Shown: piece by piece, positions 42,795-52,024 of the stretch | Layout: every line of letters starts with the position of its first letter | Numbering within the stretch: the first letter of the stretch is position 1 | From: CAVTRI01 sp963737075 | GTDB lineage: Bacteria > Actinomycetota > Acidimicrobiia > Acidimicrobiales > Palsa-688 | Assembly (NCBI GenBank): GCA_963737075.1 | Contig: CAVTRI010000001.1 | Location: forward strand, 124,001-188,000 | DNA: 64,000 nucleotides | Direction of reading: 5' to 3' | Translations under genes and position numbers: made by a program | The notes under the pieces: model-generated | Told to the model about the DNA's origin: nothing | Databases searched by the model: none | What the model saw: the letters and a program-made list of their open reading frames with translations, nothing else

Positions 42795-42914
42795 CTTCAG
42801 GCATTCGCCTCAATGTGCGATGGGGGTAGTTGGCCGCTACGGCTGCATCACCATCGACCTTCACCACAACCGATCCACGCAAACAACACATACTGACCCT
42901 AGTAGGAGGAAGCA

Positions 42915-45119
42915 GTGGCCACCCTCGCCCGCTGGTGTTTCCGTCATCGCCGCACCGTCCTGGCCGCCTGGTTGTTCGCGCTCATGCTTGTCGCAACGAT
43001 CTCCCACGCGGTGGGCTCGTCGTACGCTAACAACTTTTCGTTTCCTGCTACCGACTCGAGTCGGGCGCAAGACATCGTCAAGGCCAACTTCCACACACAA
43101 GCCGGCGACAGTGACCAAATCGTGGTACAGGCTAAGAACGGCACGCTGTCCAGCCCGCAGATTCGCTCTGCCGTCGTCGGCATGCTCGGCAACGTCCAGA
43201 ACCTTGGCTTTGTTACGAGCGTCGCCTCCCCGTACAGTTCGGGGTTGATCTCCAAAGACGGCACGATCGGCTTGGCCACCGTCCAACTCAATGCCGAGGC
43301 GCAGAATGTCCCTGATTCCGAAACCAAGGCGCTAATCCACACGGCGCAAGCGGCAAGAAGCAACACGCTCAACGTGCAGCTCGGCGGCGCGGCCATTCAG
43401 AAGGCAGAAAACCAGGGTGGTGGCTCTGCCGACTTCATCGTCGGGGTTCTGCTCGCCCTCGTTGTGCTCTTTTTCGCCTTTCGTCGCGCCATGCTGAGCG
43501 CCTTGCTGCCACTGCTGTCGGCGCTCGTCGCTATCGGTATCGGCACGTCTTTCGTCGCGATCCTCTCTCACGCCTTCAGCGTCCCCCAGTTCGCCGCGCA
43601 GCTGGCGGAGCTGATCGCCTTGGGGGTCGGCGTCGATTACGCCTTGTTTATCGTCAACCGGCACCGGCGTGAGTTGCTCGCTGGGCGCAGCCCCGAGGAG
43701 GCGGCTGTCCGCGCGCTCAATACATCCGGGCGAGCGGTGCTCGTTGCTGGCCTTACGGTCTGCATCGCCCTGCTGGGGATGTTCGCCCTTGGCCTCACCT
43801 TCCTCTACGGGGTGTCGTTGGGAGCGGCTCTCGTGGTCTTCCTCACCATGCTGTCGTCGATCACGCTGCTCCCCGCCATGCTGGGCTTCTACGGGTACAA
43901 AGCGCTCTCCCGCTCGGACCGGCGCAGGACTCTGGGAGAGGCTCAAGTCGCCACTGGGGCCGGTGACCACGGAGACAGCCCCTTCTGGACCAGATGGGCG
44001 AACATGGTCGGTCGCCGCTCGGCCGTGCTCAGCGCGATCAGCCTGGCCGTGATCGTGGTCATCGCCTTGCCGTTCTTCGGCCTAAGGCTGGGTTTGGCCG
44101 ACTCGGGCGAAGATCCCTCCTCCTCGACCACCCGGCACGCCTACGATTTGCTGGCCAATGGCTTCGGGCCCGGATTCAACGGCCCGCTGCAGGTGGTGGG
44201 CAAGGTCAATGGCGCTGAGGACGTGCAGCGCTTCGACAGGTTCGTCAGCGAGCTTTCGCACACCCCTGACGTGGCCAAGGTCTTGCCCACCCGCACCAGC
44301 CCCAACGCCAAGGCGGTCGTAGCGATCGTCTATCCCCGCTACAGCCCGCAGGCACCGCAAACCACGACGCTCGTGAACCACATCCGCGCCGAAGTGCCAT
44401 CCGCTGCCGCCGGATCGTCGCTAACCATCCACGTCGGCGGCGTGACGGCCCAAGGCATCGACTTCTCCAACGTGTTGTCGAGCAAGCTGCCGCTGTTCGT
44501 TGTGGTGATCGTGGTACTGGCCTTCGTGCTTCTCGCGGCGGTGTTCCGAAGCCTGGTCGTCCCCCTCTTGGCATCCACTATGAACATCCTGTCCATCGGG
44601 GCCGCCCTGGGCGCGATCGTCGCCGCCTTCCAGTACGGGTGGTTCAAGCCGCTGCTGGGCTTCGCCAATGCGGGACCCATCGAGGTGTACCTGCCGGTGA
44701 TGATGTTCGCCGTACTGTTCGGCCTCTCGATGGACTACGAGGTGTTCCTCGTTAGCCGTATGCACGAGGAGTGGGTCATCAGCAGGGACAACCACCGGGC
44801 GGTCACGCGGGGCCAGGCTGAGACGGGCCGGGTCATCACCGCCGCCGGACTCATCATGATCCTCGTCTTCCTCTCTTTCGGGTTCGTCAACGACGCCTTG
44901 GTCATCAAGGAATTCGGTATCGGCTTCGCCGCAGCCATCGTCATCGACGCGTTTGTCGTTCGCACTGTGCTGGTTCCCTCGCTCATGCACGTGCTCGGCC
45001 CTCGCAACTGGTGGCTGCCGCGGTGGCTCGACCGCCGGCTGCCGACCCTACATATCGAAGGCGAAGACCTGGTCCTTCCAGAACTAACCGAACTGCGTCC
45101 CACGGCTCGGGTCCGATGA
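42915..45119 (+). CDS. MmpL/RND-superfamily membrane transporter
   Basis: A 734-residue MMPL-family transporter. The layout is one helix near residues 14-33, a periplasmic loop of about 130 residues, five helices (about 170-330), a second helix-loop unit, then five helices (about 510-700). The proton-relay Asp-Tyr pairs appear as GVGVDYALFIVNRHR and GLSMDYEVFLVSRMHEEW, typical of MmpL proteins. They export lipids, siderophores or drugs using the proton gradient. GTG 42915 has AGGAGGA upstream. The C-terminus runs up to the truncated DUF222 copy, whose first codons touch the stop. Confidence 0.92.
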   Translation: MATLARWCFRHRRTVLAAWLFALMLVATISHAVGSSYANNFSFPATDSSRAQDIVKANFHTQAGDSDQIVVQAKNGTLSSPQIRSAVVGMLGNVQNLGFVTSVASPYSSGLISKDGTIGLATVQLNAEAQNVPDSETKALIHTAQAARSNTLNVQLGGAAIQKAENQGGGSADFIVGVLLALVVLFFAFRRAMLSALLPLLSALVAIGIGTSFVAILSHAFSVPQFAAQLAELIALGVGVDYALFIVNRHRRELLAGRSPEEAAVRALNTSGRAVLVAGLTVCIALLGMFALGLTFLYGVSLGAALVVFLTMLSSITLLPAMLGFYGYKALSRSDRRRTLGEAQVATGAGDHGDSPFWTRWANMVGRRSAVLSAISLAVIVVIALPFFGLRLGLADSGEDPSSSTTRHAYDLLANGFGPGFNGPLQVVGKVNGAEDVQRFDRFVSELSHTPDVAKVLPTRTSPNAKAVVAIVYPRYSPQAPQTTTLVNHIRAEVPSAAAGSSLTIHVGGVTAQGIDFSNVLSSKLPLFVVVIVVLAFVLLAAVFRSLVVPLLASTMNILSIGAALGAIVAAFQYGWFKPLLGFANAGPIEVYLPVMMFAVLFGLSMDYEVFLVSRMHEEWVISRDNHRAVTRGQAETGRVITAAGLIMILVFLSFGFVNDALVIKEFGIGFAAAIVIDAFVVRTVLVPSLMHVLGPRNWWLPRWLDRRLPTLHIEGEDLVLPELTELRPTARVR

Positions 45120-45226
45120 TGGCGCTTCGACAAGCGCTGGCCGGTTTCGACCCAGAGTTACTGTCGGGCGTGGACTCGCGGTGGTCGCCGAGGCGTTGGC
45201 AGAGATTTTTTTGCTGTTGCGGTTGA
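45119..45226 (+). pseudogene. N-terminal remnant of a DUF222/HNH gene
   Basis: Positions 45121-45202 repeat 45356-45438 of the following DUF222/HNH gene with three substitutions and one missing base. The encoded start MALRQALAGFDPELLSGVD is the same as the intact copy, then the frame is lost (the missing G) and ends at 45226. The copy abuts the stop codon of the MmpL gene. It looks like what remains of a second tandem element after deletion. Confidence 0.7.
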
Positions 45227-45252
45227 CGACTCGAACGTCTGTTCGCTATACT
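45223..45252 (+). promoter_or_regulatory. Sigma70-type promoter of the DUF222/HNH gene
   Basis: TTGACG (45223-45228), an 18-base spacer and TATACT (45247-45252) make the best housekeeping-type promoter in the window. It points at the HNH gene, whose ATG is 75 bases downstream, preceded by GGAGGAGGCGAG. Confidence 0.6.
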
Positions 45253-45326
45253 GAGCTCCAGTAGCGCAAGCCTCGTGGCCGGGCTGACGGCCTCCTCGCG
45301 ACGAATACCGAAGTGGAGGAGGCGAG

Positions 45327-46497
45327 ATGGCTGACGGGGTGTTGGCGGCAGCAGAGGCGCTTCGACAAGCGCTGGCCGGTTTCGACCCGGAGTTGCTGTC
45401 AGGCGTGGACTGCGCGGTGGTCGCCGAGGCGTTGGCAGCGACCGAAAAGATCTCGCGCGGCTGTCGGGGCCCGGGCGGCGGCGAGGGCGATAGGGACGGG
45501 GGCCTATAAGCAGCGAGGCTTCTCCGACGGTGTGGCCTGGATGGCCCGTCACAGCGGGACGACCGGTCGGGCGGCTCGGCAGGCGGTGGAGACCAGCACC
45601 GCCGCGGAGAGGTGCCCCGAAGTCAAACAGGCACTGTTGGCCGGCGAGCTCTCCCTGGCCCAGGCGGCTGAGATCGTGAGCGCCGAGGCCGAGGTCCCGG
45701 GATCGGCCGGGGGGCTGGTCATCTTGGCTCGATCGTCGGGGCTGACGGCGGTGCGCGATCGCGCCCGCGACATCAGGCTGGGGGCGCAAGATGCCGCCGA
45801 CCTGCACGATCGACAGCATCGAGCCCGCCGCTTCCGGCACTGGCGAGACCCCCACGGCATGATTTGCTTCAGCGGCGCCCTGGCCCCGGACACCGGTGTG
45901 CCCCTGGTCAACCGGATCGACATGGAGACCGACCGCATCCGCCGTCAGGCGCGCCGAGCCGGCTCCACCGAAACCCGCGAGGCCCATGCTGCCGACGCCG
46001 TCGCCGGTGTGCTCGCCGGCGGCGGCCACCCCCGATCGCCGCGAGCGGAGATGGTCGTCGTCTGCGACCTCAACGCCTTCCGGCGGGGCCACACCCATCC
46101 CGGCGAGGTCTGTCACATCATCGGCGGCGGCCCCCTCCCGGTCGACGTCGCCCGCCACATCGCCAACGACGCCTTCTTGAAGGTCGCCTTCCACGACAGC
46201 GTCGACATCCACCGGGTCGGCCACCTCGGCCGCCACATCCCCGCCGAGCTCCGCACCGCCCTCGAACTGGGCCAACCTCCCACCTTCCAAGGCGCCGCCT
46301 GCGCAGACTGCGGCCAACGCCACGGACTGCAATGGGACCACATCAACCCCGTCAACAACCGGGGACCAACCAGCTACCACAACCTCCAAGCCCGCTGCTG
46401 GGCCGACCACCACGACAAAACCGAACGCGACCGCAAAGCCGGCCTCCTCGCACCCGGACCGCCAGCAGATCACCAAGACACGTACCAATCTGCATGA
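45327..46497 (+). pseudogene. DUF222/REP13E12-type HNH endonuclease gene, one frameshift
   Basis: When joined, a 390-residue protein: N-terminal DUF222 helical domain (FDPELLSGVDCAVVAEALAATEK ... ARAAARAIGTGAYKQRGF) and a C-terminal HNH nuclease with ACADCGQRHGLQWDHINPV and CWADHHDKTERDR. Such genes are scattered, often multicopy, in actinobacteria (13E12 repeat family in mycobacteria). The frame breaks at CGCGCG (about 45453-45459): two more bases (GC) would restore SRAAVGARAAA. A start is clear: ATG 45327 with GGAGGAGG. It could be an intron- or transposon-like homing element, or a lineage-specific nuclease; function unknown. Confidence 0.8.
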
Positions 46498-46643
46498 CGG
46501 GTACGGCCTCCGTTTCATCGACACCCGCGAACGCCTGAAGCGTCATCGACTGCGACACCAGCCCCGGCCTCGCCGGCGGCGCCAGAACCTTGAAAACTTC
46601 ATAGCTGCCCGCCGCGTTTGAGGAGTCGAATAGCGTCGCATGC

Positions 46644-47069
46644 GTGAGCACCCCGGAAGGGTGGACGTGCCCTTCGTGTTGGCGGCGCTTCCGCCGACGC
46701 GGGCAGAGCCACGAGTGCGCGCCCGCTATGACCCTCGACGAGTACCTCGGCTCGGGGCCGGCGCACGAACGCCCGATCGTCGACGCCGTTCTCGCCCACC
46801 TGGACTCGCTCGGGTCAGTGCACGTCGAGCCGGTCTCGGTGGGGATCTTCTTCAAGCGGGCGCAGAAGTTCGCCGAGCTGCGTCCGAAGGACAAATGGGA
46901 GGCGCTGTCGTTTTCGCTCGGCCGTCGGGTCTCGCACCCTCGGATTCGCAGAAAGGTTGTGGCATATGGCTCGTCCTACTACCACATCGCCGATCTGCGG
47001 ACGCCCGAGGACTTTGACGACGACCTCCGCAGCTGGCTCACCGAGGCGTATCTCCGGTCGCCAGTGTGA
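46644..47069 (+). CDS. DUF5655-domain protein with N-terminal zinc-finger-like motif
   Basis: A 141-residue protein starting at GTG 46644. The N-terminus has CPSCWRRFRRRGQSHEC (C-x2-C-x10-H-x-C), a zinc-knuckle-like module; the remainder (HERPIVDAVLAHLDSLG, FAELRPKDKWEALSFSLGRR, YHIADLRTPEDFDDDLRSWL) matches the DUF5655 type found in actinobacteria. No enzymatic residues are evident. It stands alone between the HNH element and the convergent permease gene. Confidence 0.7.
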   Translation: MSTPEGWTCPSCWRRFRRRGQSHECAPAMTLDEYLGSGPAHERPIVDAVLAHLDSLGSVHVEPVSVGIFFKRAQKFAELRPKDKWEALSFSLGRRVSHPRIRRKVVAYGSSYYHIADLRTPEDFDDDLRSWLTEAYLRSPV

Positions 47070-47118
47070 AACGGGGTGGCGGCCGATCCCCCCGGGGCGC
47101 ATCCTGACCAGCCGGCCG

Positions 47119-49458
47119 CTACGAGGTCGTTGGCGACGTGCTGAGGAACTCGTAGTCCGGGTTGATCATGACCAGCTTGCCCCTCCGGTCCGACACCGCG
47201 CCTTCGACGATGAGCCGCGATCCAGGCTCGAGCCCGGAGATCTGCCGGCGGCCGAGAAACGCCACCGTCAACTTTCCCTCGTCGTCGGCCAGCTGCACTT
47301 CGAGCGTGGGCACGCTGCCCCAAGGCTGCACGGTCACTGACTTCACCCGCCCGGCCACCTTGACCCGCTGGCGAGCCCGCACCCTGGCGATCGGCACGGC
47401 GCCTTGCACCCCCTCTCGTACCTTCTCGTCTTCGTGTGCCTCTTGCTGTTCGGCCTCCGACTCAGACACGACCGGGGCGACCCGCTTGTGCTGATGGCGC
47501 TCGCGCAGTTCGGCTTCGACGTCAAAGGGAACGATGGTCGCGTTGACGTGGGGGAGGCGGCTGATGGCGGCGGAGATCTGGGCGCCGGTCGTGTCGTGCA
47601 GGTATCGGCCGAAGCCGAAACGGTACGAACGCTTCGGCAGAAGTACGGTCACCTCGGTGCGACCGTCGGCGGAGGCCTCGTAAGCCACTTCCAGAACTGC
47701 GCGTGCAACGCGGCGGTCGGGGCATTCGACCACCTCGAGGGGCAGCCGGTCGAGACCCAGGCGAACCCAGCGGTTCTGCAGCGCTTGCGCCCGCGCGGTG
47801 TCGAGCGCGACGTGCAGGGCGCGGACCTCGTCGGCGCTTACGGACCGGGCGTACTGGATGGCCCGCGCGGTCGCCAGGTCCAACCGGTCGATGAGGACGA
47901 GCATCGTGTGCCGTGGGAGTGGTCGCGCCTCGGCAGCTTCGAGGGCGGCGGACTCACCGAGGACAGAGGATTCCTCGCGGTAGCGCTGGTTCAGCCGGAC
48001 CAGCACGAGCCACAACAGCGGGAAGAGCACCACCACCGCCCACGCCCCTTCGGTGAACTTGGTGACCGCGAAGATGAGCACGACCGCGAAGGACAGGAGG
48101 GCGGCGGACCCGTTGATGAACGTCTTTGCCTTCCACCCCGCCTCGCGATGGGTCTGGTGGTGCCTGACCATCCCCGAGCCGGCCATCGTGAACCCGGTGA
48201 ACACGCCGATGGCGTACACCGCGACCAGGCTGTTGACGCTCGCCCGGGTGATGATCAGCAGTGCGAGCGACACGGCCGCCAGCACGATCATTCCGTTGGA
48301 GAAAACGAGGCGGTGCCCCCGCTTGGCCAGCTTGAACGGCAGGAAGCGGTCCTCGGCGACGAAGTTGGCCAGGAACGGGAAGCCGTTGAAGCTCGTATTG
48401 GCCCCGGTGTAGAGGATGAGAAGGGTGACCATCTGGACGACGTAGTAGAAGGCCCGGCCGAAGCCGGTGTAGCCGAATACCACCTTGGCCTCCTGCGACA
48501 GCACGGTGGGGTTGCCGCTGGAGTAGGGGGTGGCGTGGGTGATGTGGGCCAGGATGGATACCCCGAGCACCAGGAAGCCGAGCGTGAAGCTCATGAACAC
48601 CAGCACCCGGCGAGCGTTGCGGCCTTCCGGGGGGCGAAAAGCGGCCACGCCGTTGGAGATCGCCTCCAGGCCGGTCAGCGACGACCCGCCGTTGGCGAAC
48701 GCCTTCAGGATCAGGAACACCGAGACTCCCATCAGCAGCCCGTGGTCGCTGCCGGTGTGGCCAACCGAGCTGGCGGACTGGGTGAGAGCGCCGCTGCCGA
48801 CCTGGACGTGGGGTAGCCCGCTGATGGCGTCGCGCGCGAGCCCGACGATGATCACCGCGCCGGTGGTGACGATGAACGCGTACGTGGGCATCGCGAACGC
48901 CCGGCCTGCTTCGCGGATGCCTCGCAGGTTGCCGTACAGCAGAAGCACCACGATCCCGCAGGTGATGACCAGCTTGTACGAGCTCACCACCGGGAACGCT
49001 GACGCCAACGCGTCGGTACCGGCCGCCGACTGGACGGCGACCGTCACGGTGTAGTCGATGAGCAAGGCGACAGCGGCCACCTGGGCCACCTTCGGCCCGA
49101 AGTTGTCTCGGGCCACGACATAGGAGCCGCCGGCCTTGGTGTAGACCATGACGACTTCCCGGTAGGACAGGGTGACGAAAAACAGCACGATCAGGATCGC
49201 GATCGTCACCGGGATGACGAGGGTGAAGGCCGCCAGCCCGGCGGCCGGCACCAGGATCGTCAGCATTTCCTCGGTGCCGTAGGCGGTGGAAGAGATGCAG
49301 TCCGGAGACAGGACGCCGAGAGCGACGGCATTGTTGAGCCGTTCCTCGGAAAGCTGCTCGGTGACCAGCGGTTTGCCCAGCAGCTTCCGCTTCAGACGGT
49401 AGGACAGCGTCTCGGGAAGCTCGAGGCGCCGTGACGTGTCCGGCCTGGCGACTGCCAT
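47119..49458 (-). CDS. APC-family amino acid permease fused to Usp-like and OB-fold domains
   Basis: A 779-residue chain. Residues about 45-500 are a 12-helix APC permease (SPDCISSTAYGTEEM substrate loop, GNLRGIREAG). Residues about 530-650 form a Usp-like alpha/beta domain (HTMLVLIDRLDLATARAIQYARSV), then a Glu-rich linker, and residues 690-775 an OB-fold (VKVAGRVKSVTVQPWG, LEVQLADDEGKLTVAFLGRRQISGL). Permease plus cytoplasmic domain is common in actinobacteria, but permease plus Usp plus OB-fold in one protein is unusual; separate OB-fold proteins often neighbour such permeases. ATG 49458. Substrate may be an amino acid or polyamine. Confidence 0.87.
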   Translation of the reverse strand: MAVARPDTSRRLELPETLSYRLKRKLLGKPLVTEQLSEERLNNAVALGVLSPDCISSTAYGTEEMLTILVPAAGLAAFTLVIPVTIAILIVLFFVTLSYREVVMVYTKAGGSYVVARDNFGPKVAQVAAVALLIDYTVTVAVQSAAGTDALASAFPVVSSYKLVITCGIVVLLLYGNLRGIREAGRAFAMPTYAFIVTTGAVIIVGLARDAISGLPHVQVGSGALTQSASSVGHTGSDHGLLMGVSVFLILKAFANGGSSLTGLEAISNGVAAFRPPEGRNARRVLVFMSFTLGFLVLGVSILAHITHATPYSSGNPTVLSQEAKVVFGYTGFGRAFYYVVQMVTLLILYTGANTSFNGFPFLANFVAEDRFLPFKLAKRGHRLVFSNGMIVLAAVSLALLIITRASVNSLVAVYAIGVFTGFTMAGSGMVRHHQTHREAGWKAKTFINGSAALLSFAVVLIFAVTKFTEGAWAVVVLFPLLWLVLVRLNQRYREESSVLGESAALEAAEARPLPRHTMLVLIDRLDLATARAIQYARSVSADEVRALHVALDTARAQALQNRWVRLGLDRLPLEVVECPDRRVARAVLEVAYEASADGRTEVTVLLPKRSYRFGFGRYLHDTTGAQISAAISRLPHVNATIVPFDVEAELRERHQHKRVAPVVSESEAEQQEAHEDEKVREGVQGAVPIARVRARQRVKVAGRVKSVTVQPWGSVPTLEVQLADDEGKLTVAFLGRRQISGLEPGSRLIVEGAVSDRRGKLVMINPDYEFLSTSPTTS

Positions 49459-49557
49459 GCCCCGATGTTTAGCCGCTCACGGGTGTGACCACCATCACGG
49501 CGCGGATACCACCCCGGGTCCTGCCAGCCAGCAACATAGCCCACTACCATTGCGCAG

Positions 49558-50796
49558 ATGTCCTCGGATGCCTGGCGGAAGGTGGTGGTAACCGGGGTCG
49601 GGGCGGTCAGCCCGCTCGGGCTTACGGTCGCTGACACGTGGGCCGCCATGGTGGCCGGAGCCGCGGGGGTCGGGCCGATCACGCTTTTCGATGCGGACGA
49701 GTTCGCCGTTCGCATAGCGGCGGAGGCGAGTGGCTTCGACCCGGTGCAGACGTTCGGCAAGCGGCGTGCACGCCACTTGGACCGCGTCGTGCAGCTGGCG
49801 TTGACGGCGTCGTCGGAGGCGATTGAAGCGTCGAAGCTGGACGTCGCCGCCGTCTCGGATCGCGCCGCGGTGGTGTACGGCACCGGAATCGGGGGCATCG
49901 GCACGTTGGAGGAAGGCACCCAGGTTCTGGCCACGCGAGGGCCCGACTGGGTGAACCCCTACACGCTGCCCATGATGATCCCGAACATGGCGGCCGGGCA
50001 GATCGCCATGGAGTGGGGTCTGCGCGGCTACAGCTCGTGCCCCGTCACCGCCTGCTCGGCATCGGCACAGGCGATCGGGGAGGGCTGCGACCTGATCCGG
50101 CTGGGCCGGGCCGACGTCGTCGTGTGCGGAGGCGCGGAGGCCGCGATCACGCGAGTTGGCATCGCCGGGTTCGCCGCCATGAAGGCCCTCTCCACGCGCA
50201 ACGACGACCCTGCGAGGGCGTCGAGGCCCTTCGACATCGAACGGGACGGCTTCGTCATGGGGGAGGGCGCGGCCACCATCGTGCTGGAGGAGCGCGAGGC
50301 CGCCCTGGCGCGCGGCGCCCCCATCCTGGCGGAGGTTGCCGGTTACGGCGCCACGTCCGATGCCTATCACATGACCGCTCCACACCCCGAGGGCGAGGGG
50401 GCTGTGCGCGCCATGCGCGAGGCATGCCGGGACGCCGCGATCGAGCCGGCCGCAGTCGGCTACATCAACGCCCACGGGACGTCAACGCCCCCCAACGACC
50501 GGATCGAGACGCTGGCCGTCAAGCAGGTTTTCGGCGAGCAGGCGCCGCCAATGTCGTCCACCAAGTCAATGATTGGCCACACCCTGGGCGCTGCCGGCGC
50601 CCTGGAGTCCGTCGTCTGCATTCAGGTGCTCCAGACCGGGATGCTGCCGCCAACCATCAATCTCGAGCACCCGGACCCGGAATGCGACCTGGACTACGTG
50701 GCACGTGAGGCTCGTGCCGCGGACGTCGAGGTGGCGATGACCAACAGCTTCGGCTTCGGGGGGCACAACGCCACGCTCGTGTTCCGAAAGGCGTAG
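49558..50796 (+). CDS. fabF: 3-oxoacyl-ACP synthase II
   Basis: Beta-ketoacyl-ACP synthase for chain elongation in the type II fatty acid pathway. The 412-residue thiolase fold has the nucleophile in PVTACSASAQAIGEG, and histidines in INAHGTSTPPND and SMIGHTLGAAGA, plus the Phe gate region NSFGFGGHN. ATG 49558 has a weak ribosome site. Its stop abuts the stop of fabZ on the other strand (50796/50797). It lies in a cluster with fabZ, fabG, fabI and acpP. Confidence 0.95.
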   Translation: MSSDAWRKVVVTGVGAVSPLGLTVADTWAAMVAGAAGVGPITLFDADEFAVRIAAEASGFDPVQTFGKRRARHLDRVVQLALTASSEAIEASKLDVAAVSDRAAVVYGTGIGGIGTLEEGTQVLATRGPDWVNPYTLPMMIPNMAAGQIAMEWGLRGYSSCPVTACSASAQAIGEGCDLIRLGRADVVVCGGAEAAITRVGIAGFAAMKALSTRNDDPARASRPFDIERDGFVMGEGAATIVLEEREAALARGAPILAEVAGYGATSDAYHMTAPHPEGEGAVRAMREACRDAAIEPAAVGYINAHGTSTPPNDRIETLAVKQVFGEQAPPMSSTKSMIGHTLGAAGALESVVCIQVLQTGMLPPTINLEHPDPECDLDYVAREARAADVEVAMTNSFGFGGHNATLVFRKA

Positions 50797-51219
50797 CTAG
50801 CCCGAAGCGATCACGAACAGCATCGACGCCTGGCAAGCCACCTTCCCGCTCACCCGGGCGGTTCCGGTCCCGCGGCCGGCGTTGGACCCGAGCTGGGTGA
50901 GCACGACCTCCATCTCCAGCGTGTCTCCCGGGACGACCTGCCGCCGGAACCGGGCCTTGTCGATGCCGCCGAAAAGGGGAAGCTTGCCGGCGAAGCGTTC
51001 GTCGCTCAGGATGGCGACGCCGCCCAGTTGGGCCATCGCCTCGACCATCAGCACACCGGGCAGCGTGGGCCGGTCCGGGAAGTGCCCGCCGAAAAACGGT
51101 TCGTCACCCGTCAGGTGCCACAGCCCGGTCGCCGATGTGCCCGGCACGACCTCGGTGACTTCGTCCACGAACAGGAACGGCGGCCGGTGAGGCAGGATGT
51201 CGGCCGGTCGCGGAAGCAT
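50797..51219 (-). CDS. fabZ: 3-hydroxyacyl-ACP dehydratase
   Basis: FabZ hot-dog dehydratase that removes water from 3-hydroxyacyl-ACP. The 140-residue protein has the active-site helix GGHFPDRPTLPGVLMVEAMAQ with the catalytic histidine and glutamate, preceded by ILPHRPPFLFVDEV. ATG 51219 with GAGGA is preferred over GTG 51246. Last gene of the minus-strand fabI-fabG-fabZ unit (90 bp after fabG). Confidence 0.93.
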   Translation of the reverse strand: MLPRPADILPHRPPFLFVDEVTEVVPGTSATGLWHLTGDEPFFGGHFPDRPTLPGVLMVEAMAQLGGVAILSDERFAGKLPLFGGIDKARFRRQVVPGDTLEMEVVLTQLGSNAGRGTGTARVSGKVACQASMLFVIASG

Positions 51220-51308
51220 CAGAGTCCTCGGCGGGGTCTTGGGCACCCAACGCCGTTCGGTTCGCTGGCGCTCACTCGACCGGCCCGCCGTGGTCGCTGG
51301 GCGCCACG

Positions 51309-52022
51309 TCAGTGCCCCATGCCGAGGCCGCCATCTACCGGGATGACGGCACCTGTGACGTACGCGGCTTCTGGCGACGCCAACCAGCGGACGGCGCCCG
51401 CCACTTCATCGGTGGTGGCCATCCGTTTGAGGGGCACCTGTTCTTTGATCTGGGCCTGGTAGGCCTCGGGCAGGGCAGCGGTCATGTCCGTCTCCACGAA
51501 CCCGGGGGCGACCACGTTGACCGTCACGCCGCGGCTGCCGATCTCCCGGGCCAGGGACCGAGCGAGTCCGATCAGCCCGGCTTTGGAGGCCGCGTAGTTG
51601 GTCTGGCCGGGAGAGCCCAGTGTGGCGACGACCGAGGAGATGAAGATGATCCTGCCTCGCCGGGCCCGGATCATCTTCGGCACCGCCCTGCGGGCCACCC
51701 GGTATGCGCCCGTCAGGTTGGCGTCCAGTACCGAGGTCCACGCCTCCTCGTTCATCTGCAGCAGCAGTTGGTCGGCGTTGATGCCTGCGTTGGAGACGGC
51801 GACCTCAACCGGGCCGAACTGCTCCTCGACCGTGGTGAACGCGGCGTCAACCGAGCCCGCGTCGGTCACGTCGCAGGGAACGGTAAGCAACCCGTCCACC
51901 TCACCCCTCCGGGAAGTCACCGCGACTTGGTCCCCGCCGGCTGCGAACGCGCGGGCGATGGCGAGCCCGATCCCCCGGTTACCGCCCGTGACAAGCACGA
52001 CCTTCGACTGCTCTCCGCCCAC
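51309..52022 (-). CDS. fabG: 3-oxoacyl-ACP reductase
   Basis: A 237-residue NADPH-dependent SDR of the FabG/MabA type: TGGNRGIGLAIARAF cofactor loop, VSNAGINADQLLLQM, ISSVVATLGSPGQTNYAASKAG with the Ser-Tyr-Lys catalytic set, and VAPGFVETDMT. GTG 52022 lies two bases beyond the fabI stop, so the two are coupled; the frame is open upstream only through fabI. The gene order fabI then fabG is the reverse of the mycobacterial mabA-inhA order. Confidence 0.93.
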   Translation of the reverse strand: MGGEQSKVVLVTGGNRGIGLAIARAFAAGGDQVAVTSRRGEVDGLLTVPCDVTDAGSVDAAFTTVEEQFGPVEVAVSNAGINADQLLLQMNEEAWTSVLDANLTGAYRVARRAVPKMIRARRGRIIFISSVVATLGSPGQTNYAASKAGLIGLARSLAREIGSRGVTVNVVAPGFVETDMTAALPEAYQAQIKEQVPLKRMATTDEVAGAVRWLASPEAAYVTGAVIPVDGGLGMGH

Positions 52023-52024
52023 CG

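Noticed and set aside
46352..46894. Minus-strand 180-residue frame with the segment GSYEVFKVLAPPARPGLV.
   Set aside because: Overlaps the HNH and DUF5655 genes on the other strand and shows no recognisable domain. The 146-bp gap alone is too short to decide.
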